Part shown: positions 9,001 through 17,277 of the stretch, piece after piece
How the letters are laid out: each line of letters begins with the position of its first letter
How positions within the stretch are numbered: position 1 is the first letter of the stretch
The notes under the pieces: generated by a model
Databases searched by the model: none
Seen by the model: only the letters and a program-made list of their open reading frames with translations
Told to the model about the DNA's origin: nothing
Origin: Neptuniibacter caesariensis
GTDB lineage: Bacteria; Pseudomonadota; Gammaproteobacteria; Pseudomonadales; Balneatricaceae
NCBI RefSeq assembly: GCF_000153345.1
Contig: NZ_CH724125.1
Span: forward strand, 48,617-112,616
Reading direction: 5' to 3'
DNA: 64,000 nt
Translations under genes and position numbers: made by a program

Positions 9001-10976
9001 CCGCGGTTGCGATGGGTGCTGATCAATTTGGTTATCAAAAAGATAGCGTTAAGGTGGTCTCGCCATTAGTCGCTCAACTCTCATCACCTCGATTTATGGC
9101 TAAGGGAGACCGGACGCGGGTAGCACTGGATCTGGTAAATATGACAGAGGCTACCCAGCAGGTCAGTCTTGATCTTAGCGTTAGTGGTGCCTTATCCATG
9201 CCGGAAAGAAACCTACAGCTGACGCTTGAGCCTGCTAAGAAAAAGGTTCTGCACTTCGAAATTGACGCAGCGGCTTTGGGCGAGGGGGACATTGAAGCGG
9301 CCATTGTGATCGATCCAACCGGTGAGGAACCGCTGGCGATTGAGCGACAGTGGGGGCTAAATGTTCGGCCCGCTTATCCCGCCGAATATGGCAGTTTCAG
9401 CGCGTTGTTGCAGGAAGGAAACACCTTGGAACTTCCTACTTCAGACATTGCGCTTCTCGGAGCCGATAGTCGCCGCGCTCAGCTCCGTTTCTCTTCAAGC
9501 CCGGATTTTAACGCAGATCAGCATATAGAGGCTTTACTACGCTACCCCTATGCTTGCCTTGAACAGACCACCAGTAAGGTGCAGCCGCTAACAATGCTGG
9601 CGGAGGATAAAGGTCAGTTGTTGGCAAGTGTTTCGCTTGATCAGGCTGATCTGACGGCTCAGGTGGGTATAGCGGTAAACCGTTACGCTGAACTGCAACG
9701 GGCCAATGGATCCTTTGGTTTATGGGATAAACACTCTGCAGAAGAACACTGGCTGACAGTGTATGCAACAGAGCTGCTTGGGCGCTTACAGAAACAGGGT
9801 TACGAGATACCTGAAGAGATGTTGCCACAAGCCCGAAACCGGTTACGTGAGTATGTTCTTCAGCGCAGAGCGATCCCGGTAAGAACCTGGTCGGCCATAC
9901 CGAGTCATTATGAGATCGCCTATCAGGCTTATGCAGCGTTTGTTCTGGCAAAAGAGGGCGCGGTAACCCTGGGGCCGCTTCGCGATCTGGCTGATAAAAA
10001 ACTCAAAGATGCCCATAGTTCCCTGCCAGGTGTGCATCTGGGCTTAGCTATCCTGATGACAGGAAGCAAATCTGAGGGTTCTGAAATCGTGTCTGGTGCG
10101 CTGCAGACATTAAGATCAGAGGGTTATTTAGGCGATTATGGTTCAGAAATCAGGGACCTATCACTCTCCGTTGCGGCCGTCATGGCGACTCAGGGGGGGG
10201 GTTCAGAACTTCGTGGTCAGGCACTGCAGTTGATCCCTCGCTTATTAACGCAGATCCAGCAGAAACGTTGGCTTAGCACGCAGGAGCGGGCAGCCCTGCT
10301 TCAGCTTGCTGTGACTATGAACCGATATGATAAAGCGGGTAACTGGTCAGCGGGATTGCATCAGGGTGAGCAACTGCAAGAGATTCAGGGTGAAGAGGCC
10401 CAGCGGCATAATCTTGATATCAAAGAACTGCGTACTACGCTGGTGGAAAATCTTTCAGCAAAACCTGTGTTCGCAACGTTCAGCTGGACCGGTATTCCAG
10501 AGACAATTGCGGGGCCAGTGGATGAAGGTATCAGTCTGAAAGCAGATCACTATAAAGTTGTTAATGGTAAGGCGACACTGCTGCAAAAAAATCAGCTGTT
10601 GAGTATTGGTGATCAAGTATTAACGCGAGTTCGGTTGTATAGCGAATCAAGGATACCGGATGCCTTGCTGGTCAACCTATTACCCGCCGGACTCGAGCTG
10701 GAGAACCAGAATCTAAAGCATGCTATCAAACTCGAATCGTTAATGGTTGAAGGTGAATCGATTCAGCAGAGCGGCCTGGCGTATCAGGAGTATCGTGATG
10801 ACCGCTATGTGGCAGCCTTTAACCTGCCAGAGAAGCGTGAAAAAACGCTCTACTACCTATCCAGGGCCGTAACCCCGGGTGAATACCTTGTTCCCCCAGC
10901 GCAAGCTGAGTCGATGTATCAGCCTGATATACGCGGATTAAGTGATTCAATGGGTAAGCTGGTGGTTGTCGAGTAG
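6087..10976 (+). CDS. yfhM: Alpha-2-macroglobulin family lipoprotein (YfhM-like)
   Basis: A 1629-residue bacterial alpha-2-macroglobulin. It starts with a lipoprotein signal whose lipobox LLFG-C puts Cys at about residue 20, so it is anchored and faces the periplasm. Repeated Ig-like MG domains fill the first two thirds. The thioester motif CLEQ is intact with Cys at about residue 1157 (context YPYACLEQTTSK), followed by the alpha-helical TED domain and a C-terminal receptor-binding-like domain. Family members trap foreign proteases: cleavage of the bait region exposes the thioester, which links to the attacker. The next gene encodes PbpC, the classic partner that repairs peptidoglycan. They are 50 bp apart and probably co-transcribed. 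Confidence 0.95.
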   Translation: MLSPRRALSVLLLTALLFGCGDDTETAKTDPIPSEQSSSLNTAANTDLAVLDISEREFGNLNAIAVLFNTPVDSDQRFSKYINVEPELPAPVLSEDGKTLYFTGITPQSEYQVAVSEGLQSANGKALQSAIEKTVKTRALPASIAFEVDGAVMIPGRVSSLPILAVNIPKAQVDIYAIKQGDSVTFFDEYSALKTGDRWYFNEQRFSKTLTHIHSAHIKIAEEKNRRNRVSFAVSKVPELKEGGLYLATVRAEGGFEYAATWFTVSSLGIQARDYGKITRYTVQNAENGNVLEGVELNLLDHNNQVIASGVTDSQGAWELSNKIRSKNPVLLIAEKAGEVSVLKYHAPQFDLSEFSVSGRPYRSVEHLTYAPRDIYRPGEELIVSSIVRNGDGQLLAGSLNIELIKPDGDKAGEWRLDPEQPGYFEFRYDLAENAPLGQWQVRAFSPGQRRNSSFFHFQVEEFLPERLRLVFDQPANEAPLSFLKHSELRIPVTGEYLYGAPAAGNRLDTQVSVSGWSQPFSELKDFRFGEAETVAWDQFSLDQVQLDPQGKTETIVSKGFFNWDNYASPVKMTLRYSLFESGGRAVNRSQSVLLWPKDSFIGVKPLFKNDRADKESSALFELVRANEQGGLLTSGQGKATLYRLEEKYFWSYTAERGWHYQTEKNEYPVANQIIDFTSADKVPLSLDVEWGKYRLELEDYSAKSKTVYHFNAGEDWYYNWHSGSDQIRPDQISIALDKGSYKAGETAQIKLLSPTEGKALVLLEAGGVLASQVVSLKEGKASAELTIPIDLARHDAYITAFVIAPSDNSDKVSKRSFGAVHLPLNREGRKLDVEIVSGDTLSPEASSEIAIKVTDAAGSPVSGEYFVTLSAVDSGVLSITGYEQPDPFDFFYQRRAYNTRISDMYDHLAEPTLVDEAEVRWGGDAELERGGEAPPTDVQILSLFSSTVQVEGGLATVNLDLPAFDGELTLTAVAMGADQFGYQKDSVKVVSPLVAQLSSPRFMAKGDRTRVALDLVNMTEATQQVSLDLSVSGALSMPERNLQLTLEPAKKKVLHFEIDAAALGEGDIEAAIVIDPTGEEPLAIERQWGLNVRPAYPAEYGSFSALLQEGNTLELPTSDIALLGADSRRAQLRFSSSPDFNADQHIEALLRYPYACLEQTTSKVQPLTMLAEDKGQLLASVSLDQADLTAQVGIAVNRYAELQRANGSFGLWDKHSAEEHWLTVYATELLGRLQKQGYEIPEEMLPQARNRLREYVLQRRAIPVRTWSAIPSHYEIAYQAYAAFVLAKEGAVTLGPLRDLADKKLKDAHSSLPGVHLGLAILMTGSKSEGSEIVSGALQTLRSEGYLGDYGSEIRDLSLSVAAVMATQGGGSELRGQALQLIPRLLTQIQQKRWLSTQERAALLQLAVTMNRYDKAGNWSAGLHQGEQLQEIQGEEAQRHNLDIKELRTTLVENLSAKPVFATFSWTGIPETIAGPVDEGISLKADHYKVVNGKATLLQKNQLLSIGDQVLTRVRLYSESRIPDALLVNLLPAGLELENQNLKHAIKLESLMVEGESIQQSGLAYQEYRDDRYVAAFNLPEKREKTLYYLSRAVTPGEYLVPPAQAESMYQPDIRGLSDSMGKLVVVE

Positions 10977-11026
10977 TTGCCGAGTAACGATATGAGGTCT
11001 AACCCTGTGAAATGTAAAAACGTGAA

Positions 11027-13345
11027 ATGTTTCGCAGATATCTAGCCAGGTTAGTGCTCACGCTTTGCGTGTTGTGTAGTCTGCTGTGGCTGGCGGATAG
11101 GTTTTATCCGCCCACCTTACCAGACCAGTCTTCTAGCTATTCATCCGTTGTCCTCGATAGGGAGGGGGTGCCGCTCCGCGCTTTTGCGGACGAGAAAGGC
11201 ATCTGGCGTTATCAGGTAAGACTTGAACAGGTGTCGCCGCTCTATATCGAGGCCTTGCTAAATTACGAAGATCGTTACTTTTACCAGCATCCAGGGGTCA
11301 ATCCCGTCAGCATGCTTCGGGCAGGATGGCAGTGGCTAACAACCGGAAAGATCATCTCCGGTGGTTCAACTATCACGATGCAGGTCGCACGTATTCTTCA
11401 CCCTCATGAGCGGACTTTCATCGGCAAAGCACAGCAGGTACTTCGTGCACTTCAACTGGAGTGGCGTCTGGATAAACAGGCAATTCTTGAGCTCTATATT
11501 AACCATGCGCCGTTTGGCGGCACCATCGAAGGTGTGCAGGCGGCCAGTCTTCAGTATCTGAATAAATCGGCAGATCAGCTTCGGCACTCCGAGGCAGCGT
11601 TGTTAGCGGTGTTACCTCAGGCGCCGAGTCGATTACGCCCGGATCGTCACCCGCAACTGGCGCAGACTTATCGTGACAAGGTACTGCGCCGCCTAGCCCA
11701 GTTCGAAATCTGGTCGCCTAAAACGATTAAGCATGCGCTTGAGGAGCAGGTCGCGGTCTGGCCCTTGCGAACGCCGGTCATTGCACCCTTACTTTCCCGG
11801 CGCTTACGGCAAGAGAGCAGAGCGAGCCGAGTGATCGCCTCAACGATTGATCGGGATCTTCAGTTGGCATTTGCCGATGCAGTTAAGGGTTATACGGCAC
11901 CCTTAGCGACAGAAATATCGGCCGCAGCTTTACTGATCGATAACCAAAGCCATGAAGTATTGGCCTATGTGGGCTCGGCTGATTTTTATAATTCGCAACG
12001 ATCAGGGCATGTGGACATGGTGAAAGCCATACGGTCACCGGGGTCCACATTAAAGCCGGTTCTTTTTGCACTGTCTCTGGATAAAAGTCTGATACACAGC
12101 GAGTCATTGCTAGCAGATGTACCGCGGTTTGGTACTGGTTACCGACCCGGAAACTTTAGTGGTGGCTTTAGTGGCCCTGTTTCTGCTGCAGAAGCGCTGC
12201 AACGTTCACTCAATCTTCCGTTCGTACAGCTTATCGAGGCGTTTGGGGATCAGGCGTTTGCCAACAAATTGATGCATGTGGGGGCTGGTTTACGGATACC
12301 AGAAGGAGAGGCAAGTAGCGCGATCGTCCTGGGTGGTGCTGGTAGCTCTTTAGAGCAGCTCGTGAAGCTGTATAGCGCAATGGCAAACCAGGGGCAGGTT
12401 TATCCCCTCCAATACACTCAGGCAGATGAAACGAACTCCGGGCGGGCGCTCTATAGCCCTGAGGCGGCATGGATTACCTGGGATATACTACGAAAACTGG
12501 ATCGGCCGTTCAGGCACAGCCGCAGTTTCAGTTATGTTCAACTGCCCGAATTTGGCTGGAAGACCGGCACCAGCTGGGATTATCGTGATGTTTGGGCAAT
12601 TGGCGTTAATCAGCAATATACCTTAGGTGTTTGGCTGGGCAGGCCCGACGGTAAGCCGATGCAGAGAACGATGGGCAGAGAGCTGGCAGGACCGTTGCTG
12701 TTCAACTTACTTGAGTTGCTTAACCATTCAAATTCAACTGAATTGGCAAAGCCTGATCGCGTTAAGGAAGCTGAAATATGCTGGCCAGATGGTCGTGCAA
12801 AGGAACAGGTTTCTGTCGGCTGTGATGAAAGCCGCATAGCCAATACGATCGGAGGCGTTACGCCAAGAACACTGGCTAACCGGCCTGAGGAAAGGGCACT
12901 ATTTTACGATCCTATGCAGCATTTTCTGATCGAAAAAGCCTCTTCTTTGCGGGTGTCCAGAGCGTGTGCCACGGGTAGCGTTAGCGCTAAATCGGTATCG
13001 CTCTGGCCGGTGGCAATGGAAAGCTGGCTTAAGGCAGATTATCAGCGTGCTGTTAAAGTTCCAGATTATGCGGACAACTGCAAAGTCACCTTAAACAGTA
13101 AACGAAAGATACGCCTGGCAGGTGTTAAAGAGGGGCAGATCTACCACTCACTCAGGGGTTCCGAGATCAGCCTTAAAATAACAGCTGAAGGGGAAGTGTC
13201 TGATCACGAGTGGTATCTGAACGGGGAGTTAGTTCAATCGGGCTCCAATGTGCTTAAGCTCAAGCTGGCTTCAAAGGCACAGTACGAACTGCTCGTGCAA
13301 AACCGATCAGGTGCGACGGGGCGTGTCAGTTTTCAGATCTTATAA
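11027..13345 (+). CDS. pbpC: Penicillin-binding protein 1C
   Basis: A 772-residue bifunctional peptidoglycan synthase. After an N-terminal membrane anchor (about 5-24), the glycosyltransferase family 51 domain (about 50-220) has NYEDRYFYQHPG with catalytic Glu at about 81, and GGSTITMQVAR. The transpeptidase domain (about 290-550) has the SxxK nucleophile in SPGSTLKP (Ser about 340) and a KTGTS box. A C-terminal Ig-like domain (about 680-772) matches the BiPBP_C domain that marks PBP1C. It polymerises and cross-links glycan strands in the periplasm. Position directly after the alpha-2-macroglobulin gene matches the conserved yfhM-pbpC pair. All catalytic motifs are intact. Confidence 0.95.
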   Translation: MFRRYLARLVLTLCVLCSLLWLADRFYPPTLPDQSSSYSSVVLDREGVPLRAFADEKGIWRYQVRLEQVSPLYIEALLNYEDRYFYQHPGVNPVSMLRAGWQWLTTGKIISGGSTITMQVARILHPHERTFIGKAQQVLRALQLEWRLDKQAILELYINHAPFGGTIEGVQAASLQYLNKSADQLRHSEAALLAVLPQAPSRLRPDRHPQLAQTYRDKVLRRLAQFEIWSPKTIKHALEEQVAVWPLRTPVIAPLLSRRLRQESRASRVIASTIDRDLQLAFADAVKGYTAPLATEISAAALLIDNQSHEVLAYVGSADFYNSQRSGHVDMVKAIRSPGSTLKPVLFALSLDKSLIHSESLLADVPRFGTGYRPGNFSGGFSGPVSAAEALQRSLNLPFVQLIEAFGDQAFANKLMHVGAGLRIPEGEASSAIVLGGAGSSLEQLVKLYSAMANQGQVYPLQYTQADETNSGRALYSPEAAWITWDILRKLDRPFRHSRSFSYVQLPEFGWKTGTSWDYRDVWAIGVNQQYTLGVWLGRPDGKPMQRTMGRELAGPLLFNLLELLNHSNSTELAKPDRVKEAEICWPDGRAKEQVSVGCDESRIANTIGGVTPRTLANRPEERALFYDPMQHFLIEKASSLRVSRACATGSVSAKSVSLWPVAMESWLKADYQRAVKVPDYADNCKVTLNSKRKIRLAGVKEGQIYHSLRGSEISLKITAEGEVSDHEWYLNGELVQSGSNVLKLKLASKAQYELLVQNRSGATGRVSFQIL

Positions 13346-13412
13346 ACGCTTGCTGCTAATTAAGCGATATCTTATATTCTTATTTATATAACGATATTTC
13401 TTACAGGTATAT

Positions 13413-14384
13413 GTGGCTAATATGAAAAGTATCTCTTCATTGAAAGGAATCGCCCTTAGCGCATTCGTCATCTCGGGCAGTGTATTTGCTGCCAGTCCAG
13501 CAGATAAATATCCTGAGTCCGTTCTCTATAGTGCACCGGTTAAAGTAGCTGAGGGTGTTTGGTCTGCGATTGGCGCAACCCAGTATTACAGCTATGAGAA
13601 CGGAGGCCACAATAACAATTTAAGCTTTATCATCGGTAAAGAGGCAGTGCTGGTGGTTAACGGCGGTTCTTCATATCTGCTTGCAAAAGCCCTGCACGAA
13701 GAAATTAAGAAAATAACCAGCCTACCGGTTAAGTATGTGGTGGATGAGAATGGCCAGTCCCATGCGATCCTGGGTAACGGCTACTGGAAAGAGCAGGGCG
13801 CAACCATTATTGCCCATGAAGAGGCTTTAGAAGAGGTCAATGAACTCGGTCTTTCTGGGTTGGAAAACCTGCAGACGATATTGAAAGAGCGGGCTAAGGG
13901 TACAGAGCTGGTTGAGATCGACCAGACGTTTGAAGAGCATATGGAGCTTGATCTGGGTGAGATGAAAGTGGAACTGGTCCGTTTTGGTCCTGCTCATTCT
14001 CCCGGTGATATTTCGGTGGTTGTTCCTTCGCAAAATGTGGTGATCGCCGGTGATATGGCGTTTCAGCAGCGTTTATTACCGGTGTTCCCTGAAACCGATA
14101 CAGCAGCCTGGCTGGAAACCTGGCACAACGAGTTCGCGCCCTATGCTAAAGATATGATCGTTATCCCGGGTCACGGTGAAGCGACTGATTTCGCTACGGT
14201 TGATCAGTGGACTCGCGGCTACCTTGAATATCTGCGTGGCAAAGTCGCCGAGCTTTTAGATGAGGGCGGCACTTTGGAAGACGCATACCAGATAGATCAG
14301 AGCCCTTATAAGCATTTGGAAACATTTGAGCAATTGGCAGCTAAGAATGCCGGGCGTGTTTTTGAAGCGATGGAGTTTGAATAG
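13413..14384 (+). CDS. Exported MBL-fold protein with altered HxHxDH motif
   Basis: A 323-residue metallo-beta-lactamase-fold protein with a Sec signal peptide (to about residue 26, SVFA). The N-terminal metal motif HxHxDH, expected after the VKYVV strand, is replaced by ENGQSHA (about 112-118), so both first His ligands and the Asp are gone. Later sites remain: AHSPGDI, AGDMAF and IPGHGEA supply His, Asp and His. It may bind one metal or none in the usual way, so hydrolase activity should not be assumed. A GTG start at 13413 is preferred because CAGG lies five bases before it. The DUF411 gene follows 79 bp downstream, a pairing that suggests a shared periplasmic, possibly metal-related role. 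Confidence 0.85.
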   Translation: MANMKSISSLKGIALSAFVISGSVFAASPADKYPESVLYSAPVKVAEGVWSAIGATQYYSYENGGHNNNLSFIIGKEAVLVVNGGSSYLLAKALHEEIKKITSLPVKYVVDENGQSHAILGNGYWKEQGATIIAHEEALEEVNELGLSGLENLQTILKERAKGTELVEIDQTFEEHMELDLGEMKVELVRFGPAHSPGDISVVVPSQNVVIAGDMAFQQRLLPVFPETDTAAWLETWHNEFAPYAKDMIVIPGHGEATDFATVDQWTRGYLEYLRGKVAELLDEGGTLEDAYQIDQSPYKHLETFEQLAAKNAGRVFEAMEFE

Positions 14385-14463
14385 GTTATAGCGTCATAAC
14401 CAATCGGAACTGGTCAGGCCTCAAACAACTGATAAACTAGGTGCTCCAAAATAAGGTGTACCT

Positions 14464-14949
14464 ATGAAAAAAATGATTTGGGGTTTGGCGGTTTCTTCTT
14501 TGTGCCTTTCGCTTTCGGCGCACAGTGCAAACCCGGTGTGGTTGGAAGGTAAAACGGCAACTGAATACAGTGTTGATGTTTATCACAGTCCTACCTGTGG
14601 TTGCTGCAAAGGTTGGATCGACCATCTTGAAGATCACAACTTTGTGGTAAACGCGATCGAAACCAACGATGTCTCCCCGATCAAACAGCGTTTAGGCGTG
14701 CCGCCTCAAGCTGCTTCTTGTCACACTGCGGTGGTTAACGGTATTGCGATTGAAGGGCATGTTCCGGCGCAGGATATTAAGTCGCTATTAGCCAAACAAG
14801 ATCACAATGTTCGCCTGCTAACGGTGCCAGGAATGCCATCAGGTGGGCCGGGTATGGATATGCCGGGCGCTAGAAAAGATCAGTTTAAGGTTTATGCTGT
14901 TTCTGAAGAGAATAAAATCAGTGTCTATAACAGCTACGATAACTACTGA
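14464..14949 (+). CDS. DUF411 family periplasmic protein
   Basis: A 161-residue exported protein with a signal peptide (to about residue 22). The DUF411 core includes YHSPTCGCCKGW near residue 42, where CxCC lies in a thioredoxin-like turn, then SCHTAVV and GIAIEGHVPA. Relatives are often linked with copper and other metal handling and sometimes named CopG-like; no enzyme activity is established. The last 40 residues, rich in Gly, Pro and Met (PGMPSGGPGMDMPG), are another candidate metal contact. It probably belongs with the MBL-fold gene just upstream, and ends at a strong terminator. Confidence 0.88.
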   Translation: MKKMIWGLAVSSLCLSLSAHSANPVWLEGKTATEYSVDVYHSPTCGCCKGWIDHLEDHNFVVNAIETNDVSPIKQRLGVPPQAASCHTAVVNGIAIEGHVPAQDIKSLLAKQDHNVRLLTVPGMPSGGPGMDMPGARKDQFKVYAVSEENKISVYNSYDNY

Positions 14950-14967
14950 CAGCTATCTGTAGATAAT

Positions 14968-14997
14968 AAAAAAGGCGGGTTAACCCGCCTTTTTTAA
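14968..14997. terminator. Bidirectional rho-independent terminator
   Basis: Stem AAGGCGGGTT/AACCCGCCTT with A-rich left and T-rich right flanks. It ends the DUF411 transcript on the plus strand and can end the yceJI transcript on the minus strand. Confidence 0.92.
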
Positions 14998-15006
14998 TGG
15001 GCAAAC

Positions 15007-15580
15007 TTACTTACGAATGCCTTCGATGTTCAGATCCAGATAAACGGTTTCTGAAGCAGGGCCCAGGTTGTAAGTCATGCCAAATTCACGTGGCTTAATC
15101 TCTGTTGTGCCAGAGAAGCTGCGCGGTAACCACCCCATGGATCTTTACCTTCACCTACTTTCTCAACTGAATCGCGATCTCTTTGCTTGTTCCGTAAAGG
15201 GTCAGCATACCTTTCATTACGCCGCCACCGTTTGCATCTGGCGTGAAAGAAGTACTTTCAAAAGACGCTTTAGGGAATTTTGCAACATCCAGGTAGTCGC
15301 CGCTACGGATGTGCTTGTCACGCTCAGCGTGGTTAGAGTCAAAGGATGTCACATCGATATCCACTTTAACTGAAGACGCTTCTGGCTTCTCTGCGTCATA
15401 GCTAAACTCGCCTTCAAACGTATTGAAGCGGCCTGTTAGCCAGCTAGTACCCAGGTGGCTGATACGAAACTCGATAGACGCGTGAGCACCTTTAGTGTCG
15501 ATTACGTAATCAGCTGCGTAAAGAGGTGATACAGTCAGCAAAGAGGCAAGCGCCAGTCCTTTAACAATCTTAGTTTTCAT
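15007..15580 (-). pseudogene. yceI: yceI broken by two single-base frameshifts
   Basis: YceI-family periplasmic lipocalin-like protein, a family that binds amphiphilic or isoprenoid ligands. The N-terminal 135 residues read normally: signal peptide ending LYAA, ISHLGTSWLTGRF and DSNHAERDKHIRSGDYL. The frame then stops at 15155. The missing C-terminus is present in two other frames: EKVGEGKDPWGGYRA (about 15122-15168) and FSGTTEIKPREFGMTYNLGP onward to a TAA at 15007. Each junction (about 15161-15168 and 15113-15123) needs one extra base, and both fit loss of a G from a GG pair. The rest is undamaged, so either recent inactivation or two sequencing errors is possible. It follows yceJ with an ATG/TAA overlap. 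Confidence 0.85.
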
Positions 15581-16146
15581 TAATGTTCCTCGCGAAGCGC
15601 TAGCATGCGCCGTAATGTTATGTCTTTATCGATATAGTGATGTTTAATCGCTGCAATAGCATGGACAGCAGCGATTGAAATTAGTGCCGTAGCCGCCAGA
15701 AAATGAATTTCCCCAGCGATGTCTTCCTGATTTTCAAATGAATAAGGCAGCGCCGGAATGCTAAACCAGTTAAACACTTCGATCGCTCTGCCATCGGCGG
15801 TAGAGATCAGATAGCCTGAAGCAACCGTGATAAACAGTAAGAGGTACAGTGCAAAATGTGCCAGCTTCGCAGCCAGAGCCATCATTTGCGGCTGAGGTAG
15901 CTCTCTTGGTGGTTTATTTAGCAGGCGCCAGAACAAACGTATAAACAGGGTAAACGTCACCAGCAAGCCAATACTTTTATGCCAGATAGGTACGGTGCGA
16001 TATTCCGGATCGTAGTAGCTTAAGGTTTCAATGTATAAACCCAATGGGTATAAGCCAATGACTGCCAGAGCAATGAGCCAGTGCATGATCACAGGGCCCC
16101 AGCCGTAGGTTTCCTCGTCATTTAATAGCTTATGGTTTAGTGCCAT
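15580..16146 (-). CDS. yceJ: Cytochrome b561 family protein YceJ
   Basis: A 188-residue inner-membrane protein with four hydrophobic helices. Haem-ligand histidines are visible in PVIMHWLIAL (helix 1), PIWHKSIGL (helix 2) and in the last helix region FLAATALISIAAVHA with HH following. The family carries two b haems and passes electrons between quinol and periplasmic partners. The neighbour yceI overlaps its stop codon by one base, the same yceJI operon order as in E. coli. Its promoter must lie in the 195-bp gap shared with the divergent LysR gene, which carries an inverted repeat that could be an operator. Confidence 0.9.
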   Translation of the reverse strand: MALNHKLLNDEETYGWGPVIMHWLIALAVIGLYPLGLYIETLSYYDPEYRTVPIWHKSIGLLVTFTLFIRLFWRLLNKPPRELPQPQMMALAAKLAHFALYLLLFITVASGYLISTADGRAIEVFNWFSIPALPYSFENQEDIAGEIHFLAATALISIAAVHAIAAIKHHYIDKDITLRRMLALREEH

Positions 16147-16224
16147 TTATAAAATCACCTCAAGTGCGTTTGCTATATGCAAACATAAATTAATTGTATT
16201 CGCAGTCAGATTTACGTTTCTTAA

Positions 16225-16253
16225 CAACTAAACGCATATAAAAGCGTTAGTTT
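16225..16253. promoter_or_regulatory. Inverted repeat between yceJ and a LysR gene
   Basis: AACTAAACGC and GCGTTAGTT face each other across eight AT-rich bases, with one unmatched base. Position in a divergent promoter region next to a LysR gene suggests an operator for that regulator. The assignment is by position and symmetry only. Confidence 0.4.
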
Positions 16254-16341
16254 TTATTGCCAGACTATATAGTTCGCACTTTACGTATTTACTGCGAATG
16301 CGTCTAATGCATAAAATATATGTTAGGTATGCGTTAAGTGG

Positions 16342-17277
16342 ATGGTTGTGTGCAGGCATATGAGTGAAATGAATCTTAGGTCGGTCGACTTAAACTTGCT
16401 GGTTGTGTTGCAGGCGTTAATCGATGAACAGCATGTATCAAAAGCAGCGGAACGACTCAATATGAGTCAGCCTGCGGTTAGCCGTGCTTTACAGCGGCTG
16501 AGAACCACCCTTCAGGATCCGATTCTGGTGAGAACGGGCAGTGGTTATGATCTCAGTGCCCGCGCAGTTGTTTTACGTGAGCAGCTGTCCCATGTTCTGC
16601 ATGAGGTTCAAGCGATTATGCAGCCTGAACAGTTTGACCCTATGCAGGCAGAAGGCGTGCTGAAGCTCACGGGGTTGGATCTGGAGCTTATTCTGCTGAT
16701 GCCTGATGTGATTCGTATGTTACGGGAAAAAGCGCCCAACCTTCGAGTTGAAGTGGTACCGCAGTTGCCCGAGCATTTTGAATTGTTAGAAAGGGGAGAT
16801 GTGCATTTCACCATCACAGGGCTATTCCCGCAGACCCATCATGATCAGTATCGTCGTATCGAGATCGCCCGAACAGGGCATGTTTGTGTGATGGATAGGG
16901 ATAACCCGCTTGCCAAGGGTGAGCTTTCCTTACAGGACTATGCGAACGCATCCCATGGATTAGTATCTATCACTGGTAAAGGGCCGGGAATGATGGACGA
17001 TGCGCTGGGTGAATTTGGTTACAAGCGTAAAGTGATGCTGAGGTTGGCAAACTTTATGTCGGTAGCGCAGTTCTGCCAGCAGTCTGACCTGATCTTTACC
17101 CTGCCGAAAATTATGGCGACACATCTGGCGCAAGGGACGAGTCTGGTTTTAAGGCCACTGCCTAAGGAGTTTGCTCTGCCCGAGGTTGTTCTGTACATGT
17201 ACTGGCACGACAGGTATCACCACGATCCCATGTGTAGCTGGGTAAGGGCAGAGCTGGCAGAGATATTTTCTCCCTAA
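16342..17277 (+). CDS. LysR family transcriptional regulator
   Basis: A LysR-type regulator of about 305 residues. The winged helix-turn-helix reads VSKAAERLNMSQPAVSRALQ (about 37-56), preceded by RSVDLNLLVVLQAL, a start typical of the NodD/SyrM-like branch. The effector domain follows from about residue 95, and its ligand is not predictable. In-frame ATG codons at 16342, 16360 and 16369 are all possible starts, none with a strong ribosome site. It is divergent from yceJ and may control the yceJI operon, as divergent LysR genes often do. Its stop overlaps the convergent EAL-HDOD gene by four bases. Confidence 0.88.
   Translation: MVVCRHMSEMNLRSVDLNLLVVLQALIDEQHVSKAAERLNMSQPAVSRALQRLRTTLQDPILVRTGSGYDLSARAVVLREQLSHVLHEVQAIMQPEQFDPMQAEGVLKLTGLDLELILLMPDVIRMLREKAPNLRVEVVPQLPEHFELLERGDVHFTITGLFPQTHHDQYRRIEIARTGHVCVMDRDNPLAKGELSLQDYANASHGLVSITGKGPGMMDDALGEFGYKRKVMLRLANFMSVAQFCQQSDLIFTLPKIMATHLAQGTSLVLRPLPKEFALPEVVLYMYWHDRYHHDPMCSWVRAELAEIFSP

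Noticed and set aside
15077-15373. Plus-strand frame over yceI
   Set aside because: It is antisense to the frameshifted yceI and has no recognisable domain.
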